Positions 37,086-44,879 of a stretch of DNA of 64,000 nucleotides are shown piece after piece. The stretch is from Zunongwangia profunda SM-A87. Its GTDB lineage: Bacteria; Bacteroidota; Bacteroidia; Flavobacteriales; Flavobacteriaceae. The DNA lies in contig NC_014041.1 in NCBI RefSeq assembly GCF_000023465.1, forward strand, positions 1,509,001-1,573,000, in the 5' to 3' direction. The notes under the pieces were generated by a model, which had not been told where the DNA came from, made no database searches, and saw nothing but the letters and a program-made list of their open reading frames with translations. The translations under genes were made by a program, and so were the position numbers. Every line of letters starts with the position of its first letter. Positions within the stretch are counted from its first letter, which is position 1.

Positions 37086-37183
37086 CAATGGACGAAGGCC
37101 CGTATCCTAGTAAATTAAAGTATTAACAATTCTGTAAGGGCTTCGTGTTTCCTTGCAGAATAAAAATGTAAGGAGACATCATC

Positions 37184-38113
37184 ATGATTAAAATTTTCAA
37201 AACATTCGGTGGCTATGTTGAAATCAACGAACCACAAAAAAGTTGTTGGATTAATGTAACAAATCCTACATCAGGCGAAATTAATCAACTTAGAATTGAT
37301 TATGGATTGCCAACTGACCTGATAAATGACATTTTAGACCAAGACGAACGACCACGTATTGAATTTGATGATGACTGGACTTTGATAATTCTACGCATTC
37401 CAGTCGAAGTTAGAAACAATGGAGTTCCATTTCATACCATTCCATTAGGTATTTTTATAACAAGAAGCTTCACTCTAACTTTGTGTTTGCAAGACAATGA
37501 AGTGTTGCCAATCATACAACCGTCTCCATTTCGAGACCAATACAAAGAAATTACCGACAGTATTAATTTTATACTTCGACTATTTCTTCGTTCGGGAAAT
37601 TTATATCTGCGTTTCTTAAAACAAATAAATCAAATGACTTCAATGATTGAACAAGACCTTGAAAAATCAATTAAAAACAAGGAATTGAATAAATTATTGA
37701 AAATGGAAAAGTGTTTGGTTTATTTTATTACTTCAATTAAAGCAAATGAAATTGTTTTGGCAAAACTTCGTAATTCAAAAAAGATAACCACCCAAATCAA
37801 CGAAGACTTGTTGGAAGACGCATTCATTGAAAATAAACAAGCACGTGAAATGGCACAGATTTATTCGGACATTCAAAGTGGAATGATGGATGCTTTTGCT
37901 TCGGTAATATCTAACAATTTGAATGTTGTAATGAAGCAATTGACACTTATTTCGATTATATTAATGATACCGACTTTGATAGCAAGTATGTTTGGGATGA
38001 ACGTTCCAAATTTTATGGAAGATTCATTATGGGCAATGCCTTCAATAATTTTAGGTTCGTTGATTTTATCGATCTTGGGAGTAATTTTATTTCGAAGAAG
38101 ACAATGGCTTTAA
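37184..38113 (+). CDS. CorA-family magnesium/divalent cation transporter
   Basis: The 309-residue protein has the CorA-type layout: a long N-terminal cytoplasmic domain, a helix rich in charged residues and two C-terminal transmembrane helices. The pore-lining GMN motif is visible in LIASMFGMNVPNF (about residue 271). An unusually clear AAGGAG lies 7-12 bases before the ATG, rare in this lineage and possibly a sign of transfer. It is followed immediately by block A and its terminator. Confidence 0.85.
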   Translation: MIKIFKTFGGYVEINEPQKSCWINVTNPTSGEINQLRIDYGLPTDLINDILDQDERPRIEFDDDWTLIILRIPVEVRNNGVPFHTIPLGIFITRSFTLTLCLQDNEVLPIIQPSPFRDQYKEITDSINFILRLFLRSGNLYLRFLKQINQMTSMIEQDLEKSIKNKELNKLLKMEKCLVYFITSIKANEIVLAKLRNSKKITTQINEDLLEDAFIENKQAREMAQIYSDIQSGMMDAFASVISNNLNVVMKQLTLISIILMIPTLIASMFGMNVPNFMEDSLWAMPSIILGSLILSILGVILFRRRQWL

Positions 38114-38136
38114 TGACTAATAAACAAAGCCCAGTG

Positions 38137-38216
38137 GCTAACATCGGTAGTCGTTGCACACCCCTTTAACTAGTTAAAAACACATTCATTTAAACCGCTT
38201 TTAAGCGGTTTTTTTG
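38137..38216 (+). repeat. Block-A repeat with terminator hairpin
   Basis: GCTAACATCGGTAGTCGTTGC starts the block. Stem AAACCGCTTTTAAGCGGTTT (38192-38212) followed by five T is a strong terminator for the corA gene. Confidence 0.8.
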
Positions 38217-38218
38217 TC

Positions 38219-38479
38219 TTATACAATCTCTAAATCAGATAGATAAAGTCTCTTTAGAATGGACTTATATTCCTGATTTAAGGCTTTGTAATCTTTAAAT
38301 ACAAGCTGAGCATCACTACCCCACTTTTCACCCGTTTTTAAAAGTATTTTACGATGTACGTCCAATCTACTAACTGAACTAAAAAACTGTCCTGAAATCT
38401 CTTTAGAAGTCAGCTCCGCTCCCAACAGCTTTAATACTTCTTTTTCCCGCGGAGCAAGCTCGATGCTTTTTAAGATCAT
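38219..38479 (-). CDS. Small LuxR-type HTH protein, intact spacer copy
   Basis: From the ATG at 38479 (MILKSIELAPREKEVLKLLG) the frame is open for 86 residues. TSKEISGQFFSSVSRLDVHR carries the DNA-binding helices. Relative to the remnant at 34470 one residue is missing after HRK, and VSRLD replaces VNTVE. The C-terminal part (KWGSDAQLVFKDYKALNQEY) differs from the other variant. No receiver or sensor domain is present. It could be a real small regulator or simply the best-preserved remnant; the frame is open but lies within repeated spacer sequence. Confidence 0.5.
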   Translation of the reverse strand: MILKSIELAPREKEVLKLLGAELTSKEISGQFFSSVSRLDVHRKILLKTGEKWGSDAQLVFKDYKALNQEYKSILKRLYLSDLEIV

Positions 38480-38551
38480 AAAAAAATAGTTAGATTCGTA
38501 TTTTATAAAATAGATATAACACAACTTGTGGTGTTATACGTACGTTAGCGG
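38480..38551 (+). repeat. Block-B repeat ending in GTTAGCGG
   Basis: TTCGTATTTTATAAAATAG, GATATAACACAACTTGTGGT and GTTATACGTAC, then GTTAGCGG (38544-38551). CCGCTAAC, the exact reverse complement, begins the spacer after the Crp-SDR pair at 40014-40021. Confidence 0.8.
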
Positions 38552-38618
38552 TCATTAAAACCGAGACTTTTAACCAAATGATAAATTAAGCAAACTCAAA
38601 TTTCCCCAACTTGCAATA

Positions 38619-39185
38619 ATGAAAAAACTGATAGAATATATTTTACAATTTGGAATTTTGAATTCGCAACAAATTAAACTGATTGAAAAAAAAGTAACTG
38701 AATTAGAACTCAGAAAAGATGAGTATTTTTCAGAAGCAGGTAAAACACCAAAACAAGTTGCATTCGTAGTAGAGGGTATTTTTAGAGGTTGTTATTATAA
38801 TAATAAAGGAGAAGAAATAACACGTTGTTTTATTCAAGAAAAAAGTATAATGTGTGATTATGTGAATTTTGAAGCTAACGCCATTTCTTCCGATTACCTA
38901 CAGGCTTGTACCGATTGTAAGCTTATTGTTTTTTCAAGGCAAGCTTGGGAAGAACTTTCAAACATTATTGTGGGATGGGACGCTATTAAAAGTAAGATGG
39001 TTCAAATTTGTATGTATCAAAAATCTAGAAAAAATCCAGTAATTTCTCAAGATGCTACAACACGTTATTTGGAGTTTATAGAAAACTATCCCTCATTAGT
39101 TAATCGCATTCCTTTAACCTATATAGCATCTTACTTAGGTGTAACGCAACAATCTTTAAGTAGAATCAGAAAAAACATCAGCTAA
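38619..39185 (+). CDS. Crp/Fnr-family transcriptional regulator
   Basis: The 188-residue protein has a cyclic-nucleotide-binding-type beta roll (about residues 25-115) and a C-terminal helix-turn-helix in LTYIASYLGVTQQSLSRIRK (about 165-184). This short form is typical of Bacteroidota Crp/Fnr regulators, most of which do not bind cAMP. It probably regulates the dehydrogenase gene located 77 bases downstream on the same strand. The two form a two-gene cassette with matched ends. Confidence 0.85.
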   Translation: MKKLIEYILQFGILNSQQIKLIEKKVTELELRKDEYFSEAGKTPKQVAFVVEGIFRGCYYNNKGEEITRCFIQEKSIMCDYVNFEANAISSDYLQACTDCKLIVFSRQAWEELSNIIVGWDAIKSKMVQICMYQKSRKNPVISQDATTRYLEFIENYPSLVNRIPLTYIASYLGVTQQSLSRIRKNIS

Positions 39186-39262
39186 AATTGCTTTTTACCA
39201 TTTGGTAAAACAACTCTTTTTTAATCGATAGAACTTTGCATCATCATTAAAAAAGAAATAAA

Positions 39263-39991
39263 ATGAAGAAAGTATTAATCACAGGAGCCAACAAAGGAAT
39301 TGGCTTTGCCACAGCTAAATTATTATTGCAAAAAGGGTATTACGTTTATCTCGGTAGCAGAAGTATCCAAAATGGTGCTTCCGCTGTTGATAAATTGAAA
39401 GCAGAAGGTTTAGCCAATGTTGAGTGCATTCAAATTGACGTAACAGATGACAATTCAGTTAAAACAGCTAGTGAAAAAATTGATGTTTTAGATATCTTAA
39501 TAAACAATGCGGGTATCAATGGAGGAAATGATCCATACACCGCTTTAGAAGCCACACCAGCAGAATTTCAAGCGGCATTTAATGTCAATGTAATAGGAAC
39601 ATCAAGGGTTACCCAAGCATTTATCGATTTACTTAAAAAATCCGAAGAACCTCGAATTGTAAATTTAAGTACAAGTGTCGGTTCTCTTGCCTTACAAAGT
39701 GACCCAAACTGGCCAGCTTACAACTATGCTAAATATGCCGTTTATGCAGCTTCTAAAGCCGCTTTAAATATGTACACGATTCATTTAGCTTACGAACTTC
39801 GTGATACAAATTTTAAAGTAAATGCTGTTTGTCCAGGATTAACTGCTACAGATTTCACGTTTGGAAATGGCGGAGAAGCGGAAACAGCAGCTAGAAGAGT
39901 TGTAAAGTATGCTACAATTGACCAAAATGGGCCAACAGGAAAATTCTTTAGTGAAGAAACAAATCCTAAAACGGAGGAAATTGACTGGTAA
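39263..39991 (+). CDS. Short-chain dehydrogenase/reductase
   Basis: The 242-residue protein has the classical SDR features: TGANKGIG (cofactor-binding, residues 7-14), NNAG (about 84-87), a catalytic Ser in NLSTSVGSL, and the YxxxK pair in VYAASKAALNM (about 155-159). It would oxidise or reduce a small alcohol or carbonyl compound with NAD(P)H; the substrate is unknown. It follows the Crp-type regulator and ends 22 bases before the conserved CCGCTAAC cassette end. Confidence 0.9.
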   Translation: MKKVLITGANKGIGFATAKLLLQKGYYVYLGSRSIQNGASAVDKLKAEGLANVECIQIDVTDDNSVKTASEKIDVLDILINNAGINGGNDPYTALEATPAEFQAAFNVNVIGTSRVTQAFIDLLKKSEEPRIVNLSTSVGSLALQSDPNWPAYNYAKYAVYAASKAALNMYTIHLAYELRDTNFKVNAVCPGLTATDFTFGNGGEAETAARRVVKYATIDQNGPTGKFFSEETNPKTEEIDW

Positions 39992-40013
39992 TAAAAAAAA
40001 GAATAATAACGAA

Positions 40014-40147
40014 CCGCTAACAATGTATATAAAAAATAGCAGAAAAGAGGTAAACACTTAGTTTATTCCTTTTCTGCTATCTTTGTTTTACACTGAAAAT
40101 TAGTGGCTATAAATCTGCTACTTTTCATATACTAACCGTTGTGCAAC
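40014..40147. repeat. Compact cassette-boundary repeat (134 bp, attC-like)
   Basis: It begins with CCGCTAACAATGTATATAAA and ends with ACTAACCGTTGTGCAAC. In between, AGCAGAAAAG and CTTTTCTGCT form a stem around a short loop region. No HTH remnant is present, so this is the shortest complete boundary in the array. Its size and folding fit those of integron attC sites. Confidence 0.65.
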
Positions 40148-40161
40148 ATACCCAAAAACCA

Positions 40162-40674
40162 ATGAAAGGAATATTTACAATAGTCTGTTTAGGACTCATA
40201 ATTTTAGGTTGTTCAGAGAAAAATAATAAACCGAATGTAAAATCATTACTCGTTGAACAATTGAAAAACACCCACACAAATAAGGAGTGGTTTGTGCCGA
40301 CAAAAAAAGCAATCGAAGGAATTACTCTTGAACAATCGAATTGGAAAGACAGCACGGAAAATCACTCGATTGGAGAATTAGTTTCTCATTTAATTTTCTG
40401 GAATGAAATGAATCTGAAAGCTTTTAAAGGAGAAAAAGTTGCAGAATTTAAAGGCGACAATAAAGAAACCTTCAAAAAGAACAACGGACAAGATTGGGAA
40501 AATGCGACAAGAAAATTAGATAGTATTCAAACTGAATGGGAAAAACTGACTGAAAACGCAACTGACGAACAAATAAGTGAGTGGAATGTTGAAATTGCGA
40601 ATATGACTGCCCATACAGCATATCATACAGGACAAATAATGTATATTAGAAAGCGAAATGGTTGGTGGAAATAA
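40162..40674 (+). CDS. DinB-like lipoprotein
   Basis: The ATG at 40162 gives a lipoprotein signal (MKGIFTIVCLGLIILGC). The upstream GTG at 40141 lies within the repeat and is disfavoured. The 170-residue product has the DinB pattern: SIGELVSHLIFWNEM (first His), and AHTAYHTGQIMYIRKR near the end, giving the second and third His. Such proteins bind a metal ion. A second DinB-like exported protein lies at 5.2 kb, but the two differ strongly. The gene is a complete cassette, with GTTGTGCAAC before it and GTTACACAAC after it. Confidence 0.75.
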   Translation: MKGIFTIVCLGLIILGCSEKNNKPNVKSLLVEQLKNTHTNKEWFVPTKKAIEGITLEQSNWKDSTENHSIGELVSHLIFWNEMNLKAFKGEKVAEFKGDNKETFKKNNGQDWENATRKLDSIQTEWEKLTENATDEQISEWNVEIANMTAHTAYHTGQIMYIRKRNGWWK

Positions 40675-40715
40675 TGAAAAAAAATCGGGATTGAAATTAA
40701 CATCTGAGAAAGTAC

Positions 40716-40800
40716 GTTACACAACACCGGTAGTCGTGGCACAAGCCTCTAATTCTTAGAAAATCTCACTTATTTAAACCGCTTTTAAGCGGTTTTTTTG
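40716..40800 (+). repeat. Block-A repeat with terminator hairpin
   Basis: GTTACACAACACCGGTAGTC begins the block. The AAACCGCTTTTAAGCGGTTT stem followed by T residues ends it. Confidence 0.75.
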
Positions 40801-40802
40801 TC

Positions 40803-41064
40803 TTATACAATCTATAAATCAGATAGATAAAGTCTCTTTAGAATGGACTTATATTCCTGATTTAAGGTCTTTGTAATCTTTAAATATAAGCCGAGCATCC
40901 CTGTCCAACTTTTCACCCGTTTTTAAAAGTATTTTACGATATACATCCAATCTACCAACTGAACTAAAAAACTGTTCTGAAATTTCTTTGGAACTCAGCT
41001 CCGCTCCCAACAGCTTTAATACTTCTTTTTACCGCGGAGCAAGCTCGATGTTTTTAAAGATCAT
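40803..41064 (-). pseudogene. LuxR-type HTH remnant 6 in the spacer
   Basis: Nearly identical to the open frame at 38219-38479, but an added base (AAGGTCTTTG in place of AAGGCTTTG) and a TAA near the N-terminus interrupt it. Confidence 0.75.
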
Positions 41065-41136
41065 CAAAAATAGTTAGATTAGTATTTTATAAAATAGATA
41101 TAACACAACTTTGGTTGTGTTATACGTACGTTACCC
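41065..41136 (+). repeat. Block-B repeat ending in GTTACCC
   Basis: AGTTAGATTAGTATTTTATA and GATATAACACAACTTTGGTT, then GTGTTATACGTAC and GTTACCC. The palindrome arms ATAACACAAC and GTTGTGTTAT are perfect here. Confidence 0.8.
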
Positions 41137-41162
41137 ACAAGCTAAAAAACACAACGTAATTA

Positions 41163-42098
41163 ATGAGAGTAAATAATCCTAAAATCAAAGTTGACGACTT
41201 ATCAATCAATCCAACTTTAATATGTTCAATCGACCTTGAATTTGATTACTCTCTCGAAATTCCTATTTCCGTTACTGGTAAATTAATTGGAAGTAATAAT
41301 CGAGTGCTTGCATTGATAAGTGAACACCAAATCAATTCCGATTATGATTATGGGTTGCGACTTTTATCAAAGGATGAAAAAGAACAATCCAGAAAAGAAA
41401 ACAGACCGCATCGCAGATTTGTCCAATTAAGTGCTCAACTGACACAAATCGCTATAGAAAGCATCGAAAACCAGAGAGACAAAACTTCCGATAAGTCAAT
41501 TAATTTTTCTCTTGATTTGGTAATTAAAAGTATGAGCTTGACAAAAGACATTTCAGACAACAGGTTTGAAGATTTTATCAAAATCAAAATCGCAAGAGAA
41601 TATTCCAATGTAAGCATCGAACAAAGCGAATGGATAAATAAATTTTCAGAAAAATTGGGAATTGGAAAATTTATGCTTGTTGAGCTAAAGGTTCCGAATA
41701 GCGAAGTACCAGATTTTTGGAACAAATTATTTGAGCTGTTAAGGAAAAATGTGACAGATATGGAATTAAGTATTCGTTCTGGAGATTGGCAGAAAACGAT
41801 GCTCTTTGCGAGAAAGTTTTTTGAGAACATTAAAATTGGAGATAAGAAAAAAGGACACAAAGAGTTTCGTGAGGAACTGAATAAAAAAATGACTGAATTG
41901 CAACACAGCGAAAAAGGAATTCAAAATCTTTACGATGGGATTTGGCAATTTTTTGAATTTACCTCAAAGTTCATTCACGACAAAGACACAGATGGTAACA
42001 ATTATGAGGTTCTGCCTATTCCAAGTAAAGAGGATGCTTATTTTGTGTATGCCTTATCAGTTGGACTTTTAGGCTTATTAGGAAAAAATTTAGAATAA
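41163..42098 (+). CDS. Uncharacterised protein
   Basis: The 311-residue protein has no signal or membrane helix. The first third is strand-rich (ICSIDLEFDYSLEIPISVTG), the rest helical with many Lys/Glu. The C-terminal KFIHDKDTDGNNYEVLPIPS, followed by a hydrophobic helix, has the look of a HEPN-like or Abi C-terminal region found in defence proteins. This is only a resemblance. A single gene between repeats. Confidence 0.55.
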   Translation: MRVNNPKIKVDDLSINPTLICSIDLEFDYSLEIPISVTGKLIGSNNRVLALISEHQINSDYDYGLRLLSKDEKEQSRKENRPHRRFVQLSAQLTQIAIESIENQRDKTSDKSINFSLDLVIKSMSLTKDISDNRFEDFIKIKIAREYSNVSIEQSEWINKFSEKLGIGKFMLVELKVPNSEVPDFWNKLFELLRKNVTDMELSIRSGDWQKTMLFARKFFENIKIGDKKKGHKEFREELNKKMTELQHSEKGIQNLYDGIWQFFEFTSKFIHDKDTDGNNYEVLPIPSKEDAYFVYALSVGLLGLLGKNLE

Positions 42099-42106
42099 GA
42101 GACAAA

Positions 42107-42215
42107 AAAGCCAGTGTACAACAATGCTCCTATGAAAAACCCTAGTCCAGTTCTTTAAAGTTCAGTTTATTGTGTATTTACAAAATTAATTGCAAAACCG
42201 CCCAACACTTACCCC
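42107..42215 (+). repeat. First copy of a ~150-bp direct repeat (second at 43145)
   Basis: AAAGCCAGTGTACAACAATG, CCTATGAAAAACCCTAGTCC and AGTTCTTTAAAGTTCAGTTT recur almost unchanged at 43145. The repeat continues into the HTH remnants at 42216 and 43256. Confidence 0.8.
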
Positions 42216-42424
42216 CTAATCATCAAACAAACCCGATTCGATAGCATATTTTACCGCCCCGTGTGGTTTTTTCACCCATTTTTAAAAGTATTTTACGATG
42301 TACGTCCAAATCTACTAACTAAACTAAAAAGCTGTTCTGAAATTTGGTTAGAAGTCAGTCCCTCTCCCAACAGCTTTAATACTTCTTTTTACCGCGGAGC
42401 AAGCTCGATATTTTTTAAGATCAT
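42216..42424 (-). pseudogene. LuxR-type HTH remnant 7 in the spacer
   Basis: Reverse-strand frames show MILKNIELAPR, KLLGEGLTSNQISEQLFSLV and YAIESGLFDD, interrupted by stops and at least one frameshift (an extra A in the recognition-helix region). Confidence 0.7.
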
Positions 42425-42459
42425 CAAAAATAGTTAGATTAGTATTTTATAAAATAGAT
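42425..42459 (+). repeat. Left half of a block-B repeat interrupted by a MITE
   Basis: AGTTAGATTAGTATTTTATA and AAATAGAT match block B. The ATAACACAAC palindrome is missing, and the block resumes as CACGTACGTTGGCAAC after the MITE. Confidence 0.7.
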
Positions 42460-42590
42460 GAGGCTGTCTAAAAAGATGATTTTCGTCAACCTGAACGTGT
42501 TTCAGGTTCTCCTACTAAATTGATCATTAGCAGGATGAGATTCTGAATTTAATTCAGAATGACGATTTTTGACCCTTTTTATACAGCCTC
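42460..42590. mobile_element. 131-bp MITE with GAGGCTGT terminal inverted repeats
   Basis: The left end GAGGCTGTCTAAAAAG and the right end CTTTTTATACAGCCTC are inverted repeats with one mismatch. No coding frame is contained. Internal TTCTGAATTTAATTCAGAA is nearly palindromic. No target duplication is seen; the insertion replaced the palindromic part of block B. A truncated relative is at 27099. The ends resemble those of flavobacterial IS elements that could supply transposase in trans. Confidence 0.75.
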
Positions 42591-42630
42591 CACGTACGTT
42601 GGCAACAAGCTAAAAAAAACCGAAAACAAA

Positions 42631-43185
42631 ATGGGTAATTTGAATATAGAAATAAAAGCTAAGTCAAATAACAATTCAGAAATAAGAAAAATATTACAAT
42701 CTAAAAGTGCGGATTTTAAAGGTATTGACCATCAAATTGACACATACTTTAAAACAAATGAAGGTAGATTAAAATTAAGAGAAGGAAATATTGAAAACAA
42801 ACTCATTTTCTACAAAAGACAAAACAAAAAAGGTCCAAAAAAATCGGATTATATAATTTACTGTTCAGAACCGAATTCTTCTCTAAAACAGTTATTAACT
42901 ATATCAAATGGAATTCTAACAATCGTAGATAAAAAAAGAGAAATATATTTCATAGATAATGTAAAATTTCAACTTGACACTGTAAAGGATTTAGGAACAT
43001 TTATAGAAATTGAAGCAACTGATGTTAATAAAAATAAGAGTAAAGAAGATTTATTAAATCAATGCGAATTTTATATGGAGTTATTTAAACTATCGGAATC
43101 AGATTTAATATCAGTTTCATACAGCGATTTAATTTTGGAGAAAACAAAGCCAGTGTACAACAATGCATCCTATGAAAAACCCTAG
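42631..43185 (+). CDS. CYTH-domain protein (CyaB/ThTPase-like)
   Basis: The frame is open to 42559 inside the MITE, but the ATG at 42631 (MGNLNIEIKAKSNNNSEI) starts with the EIKAK motif that opens CYTH domains; 184 residues. QIDTYFKTNEGRLKLREG and LIFYKRQNKKGPKKSDY continue the family pattern of Glu/Lys/Arg residues lining a tunnel that binds triphosphate. The family includes adenylate cyclase CyaB and thiamine triphosphatase. The last dozen residues (KPVYNNASYEKP) are encoded by the direct repeat at 43145, so the original stop was lost at the cassette junction. Confidence 0.8.
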   Translation: MGNLNIEIKAKSNNNSEIRKILQSKSADFKGIDHQIDTYFKTNEGRLKLREGNIENKLIFYKRQNKKGPKKSDYIIYCSEPNSSLKQLLTISNGILTIVDKKREIYFIDNVKFQLDTVKDLGTFIEIEATDVNKNKSKEDLLNQCEFYMELFKLSESDLISVSYSDLILEKTKPVYNNASYEKP

Positions 43186-43255
43186 TCCAGTTCTTTAAAG
43201 TTCAGTTTATTGTGTATTTACAAAATTACTTGCCAAACCACCCAACACTTACCCC
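43145..43255 (+). repeat. Second copy of the ~150-bp direct repeat
   Basis: Differs from the copy at 42107 by a few bases (CAATGCATCC for CAATGCTCC; ACTTGCCAAACCACC for AATTGCAAAACCGCC). Confidence 0.8.
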
Positions 43256-43345
43256 CTAATCATCAAACAAGCCCGATTCGATAGCATATTTTATTGCTTT
43301 TTTGTACCTATCTTTAAAAGAATGGTTTTATACTTTTTAGTTCCC
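43256..43345 (-). pseudogene. LuxR-type HTH remnant 8, C-terminal end only
   Basis: The reverse strand reads KYAIESGLFDD followed by TAG, and AATCTTTAAAAG-like sequence upstream, then diverges near 43345 where another repeat begins. Confidence 0.6.
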
Positions 43346-43394
43346 CAGACTACTTACCTTATCCAGGACATAAAACAAATAGCCTGGGGGCAAC

Positions 43395-43547
43395 TTGGAA
43401 AAAAGTGTTGTTTAGTGGTTTGCTGATTTGAAAACCAAAGATTTTTTTTAAGACCAAGCATTGGAAAAAAAGATCCCTTTTCAGGCTATATCTAAAAAAA
43501 ACACTATTATTATAGCTATCGTTGTAAACAAGCTGAAAACGAAAACT
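43395..43547. repeat. Spacer repeat with inverted relatives at 47.4-47.6 and 48.3-48.4 kb
   Basis: TTGTTTAGTGGTTTGCTGAT and TTGAAAACCAAAGATTTTTT recur inverted at about 47500-47550. AACACTATTATTATAGCTATCG recurs inverted at about 48310-48345. It ends in CGTTGTAAACAAGC before the next gene. Confidence 0.65.
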
Positions 43548-43904
43548 ATGATACATTTAATTTGATCTATAATCAACGGAATAATTGTTATTTATTTTCT
43601 TTACCTGATTATTGGATTTATCTTAAAAGGAAAGAAAATATTTAAACCAAAATTTAAATTTGTTTCTATTTTTATAATGGTAATCGGAATTGTTCAAATA
43701 ATTTCGGCATCTGATTCTGAGAAAAATGCAAACCAAATTTCAATAACTAAAGATTATAACAGAAAAAACAACTCAGAAATAAAACAAGTAAAATTGGAAG
43801 ACAATTGGACTTTTGATATAAATATGATTGTAAAATATTCTATTGAGCAAGATGAATATATTCCAATTGAAAGTGACAGTCTTTTAACTGGACTTGTGAG
43901 CTGA
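43548..43904 (+). pseudogene. Membrane protein gene with early stop
   Basis: From the ATG at 43548, MIHLI is followed by TGA, then SIINGIIVIYFLYLIIGFIL and KGKKIFKPKFKFVSIFIMVI continue in the same frame to 43904 (two hydrophobic helices, then a soluble tail). An internal ATG at 43677 would give only 75 residues. The single stop suggests a recently broken small membrane protein. The 3' end reaches the junction with an oppositely oriented gene fragment. Confidence 0.6.
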
Positions 43905-43965
43905 AATAGCCAGTTAAGTCTGCTTCGCAATTTTTGCATTTCCCTAAACCAATATGTTGAATCAT
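43903..43965 (-). pseudogene. Truncated N-terminus of a zinc-ribbon protein (DUF3667-like)
   Basis: From an ATG at 43965 the minus strand reads MIQHIGLGKCKNCEADLTGYF and then runs into the unrelated rightward gene. KCKNCxxxLTGxF is the first half of the DUF3667 zinc ribbon; the second CxxC and the rest are gone. An inverted block-B (44000-44035) sits upstream of it, as expected for a leftward cassette. Confidence 0.55.
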
Positions 43966-43997
43966 TCCTATGACACTTAATTGTAATAGTTACTTTA

Positions 43998-44040
43998 GCT
44001 AAAGTACTAATCTAAACGGTTTTTTGATAGTTTCAAAAGT
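43998..44040 (-). repeat. Inverted block-B half
   Basis: ACTTTAGCTAAAGTACTAAT and CTAAACGGTTTTTTGA are block B read from the other strand. This marks the first leftward unit. Confidence 0.6.
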
Positions 44041-44189
44041 TTTTATGGCTACTCATTTAGCCATTCTTCCTTCTATCTAGTACTAAACATCTAACTAAAA
44101 GTCTGCAAACCAATTGTGGTCTACTATAAAATGATTTTACCTGAAAAGCCCGCTAAAGACTATAAAAATTGAAAAACACTTCTCTTGAT

Positions 44190-44251
44190 TTTTTATTAGT
44201 GAAGTTAATTGCGTTAGGTAACGTATGAATATCATAAGCTGGGTTTAGGTT
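44190..44251 (+). repeat. Cassette 3'-end type repeat
   Basis: GCGTTAGGTAACGTATGAAT and ATCATAAGCTGGGTTTAG resemble the compact 3' form (CTAACAATGTATATAAAAAA) at 40017. Confidence 0.5.
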
Positions 44252-44812
44252 CTAAATTTTTACTATTCCACGAAATCCTCTTGCGGCGTAATAGGAATCT
44301 GCGCCGTTATGATAGATAAATACTTGGCCATAACGGAAATCTCCAAAAATAGCGCCTCCTAGTTTTCTAATATGTTTAGGCGTTTCTAGCCAACTTGAAG
44401 TTTTTGTATCAAATTCATTTAAGGTTTGTAATTTTCTATAATGCTCTTCATTCATTAATTCAATTCCCATTTCGGCAGCTACTTCTTTAACACTAGCAGC
44501 AGGCTTAAATTTTTTTCTCGCTGCTAAGGCTTGCTGGTCATAACAAAGACTTCTTCTTCGTGCTGGACTTTCTTTCGAAGAATCGCAAAAAATATATTCT
44601 TTTTTATTAATATTAAAATCTAATAAATTTGGTTCCCCTCCTGTCTTTTCCATTTCATTAAGAGACCATAATTTATCTAAATTTTGTTCCAGTTTTTTTT
44701 CAACATCAGCCCAATTCAATTCTTCAAATCTTTTTTGAACCTCAAAACGAGATTTTAAAATCTCCAATATGGATTCAATTTCTTGTGCTGTTAGATTTTT
44801 ATTAAAAGACAT
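44252..44812 (-). CDS. DUF4256 protein
   Basis: The 186-residue cytoplasmic protein shows the DUF4256 pattern: KSRFEVQKRFEELNWADVEK near the start, METGGEP-like EMEKTGGEPNLL and EYIFCDSSKESPARRRSLCY in the middle, and GGAIFGDFRYGQVFIYHNGADSYYAARGFRG at the end, which is given here only in part. The family is common in Firmicutes and Bacteroidota and has no known function. It appears intact. First complete leftward cassette. Confidence 0.85.
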   Translation of the reverse strand: MSFNKNLTAQEIESILEILKSRFEVQKRFEELNWADVEKKLEQNLDKLWSLNEMEKTGGEPNLLDFNINKKEYIFCDSSKESPARRRSLCYDQQALAARKKFKPAASVKEVAAEMGIELMNEEHYRKLQTLNEFDTKTSSWLETPKHIRKLGGAIFGDFRYGQVFIYHNGADSYYAARGFRGIVKI

Positions 44813-44879
44813 TTAATTCGTTTAAATTTAGTTCAAAAATTACTACCTCTTACCCATATGTATATAATACAATAAGTTA

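Noticed and set aside
34470..42424. Spacer repeats as a CRISPR array
   Set aside because: The repeats are long, irregularly spaced and separated by genes. There are no short regular repeats with unique 30-40 bp spacers and no cas genes.
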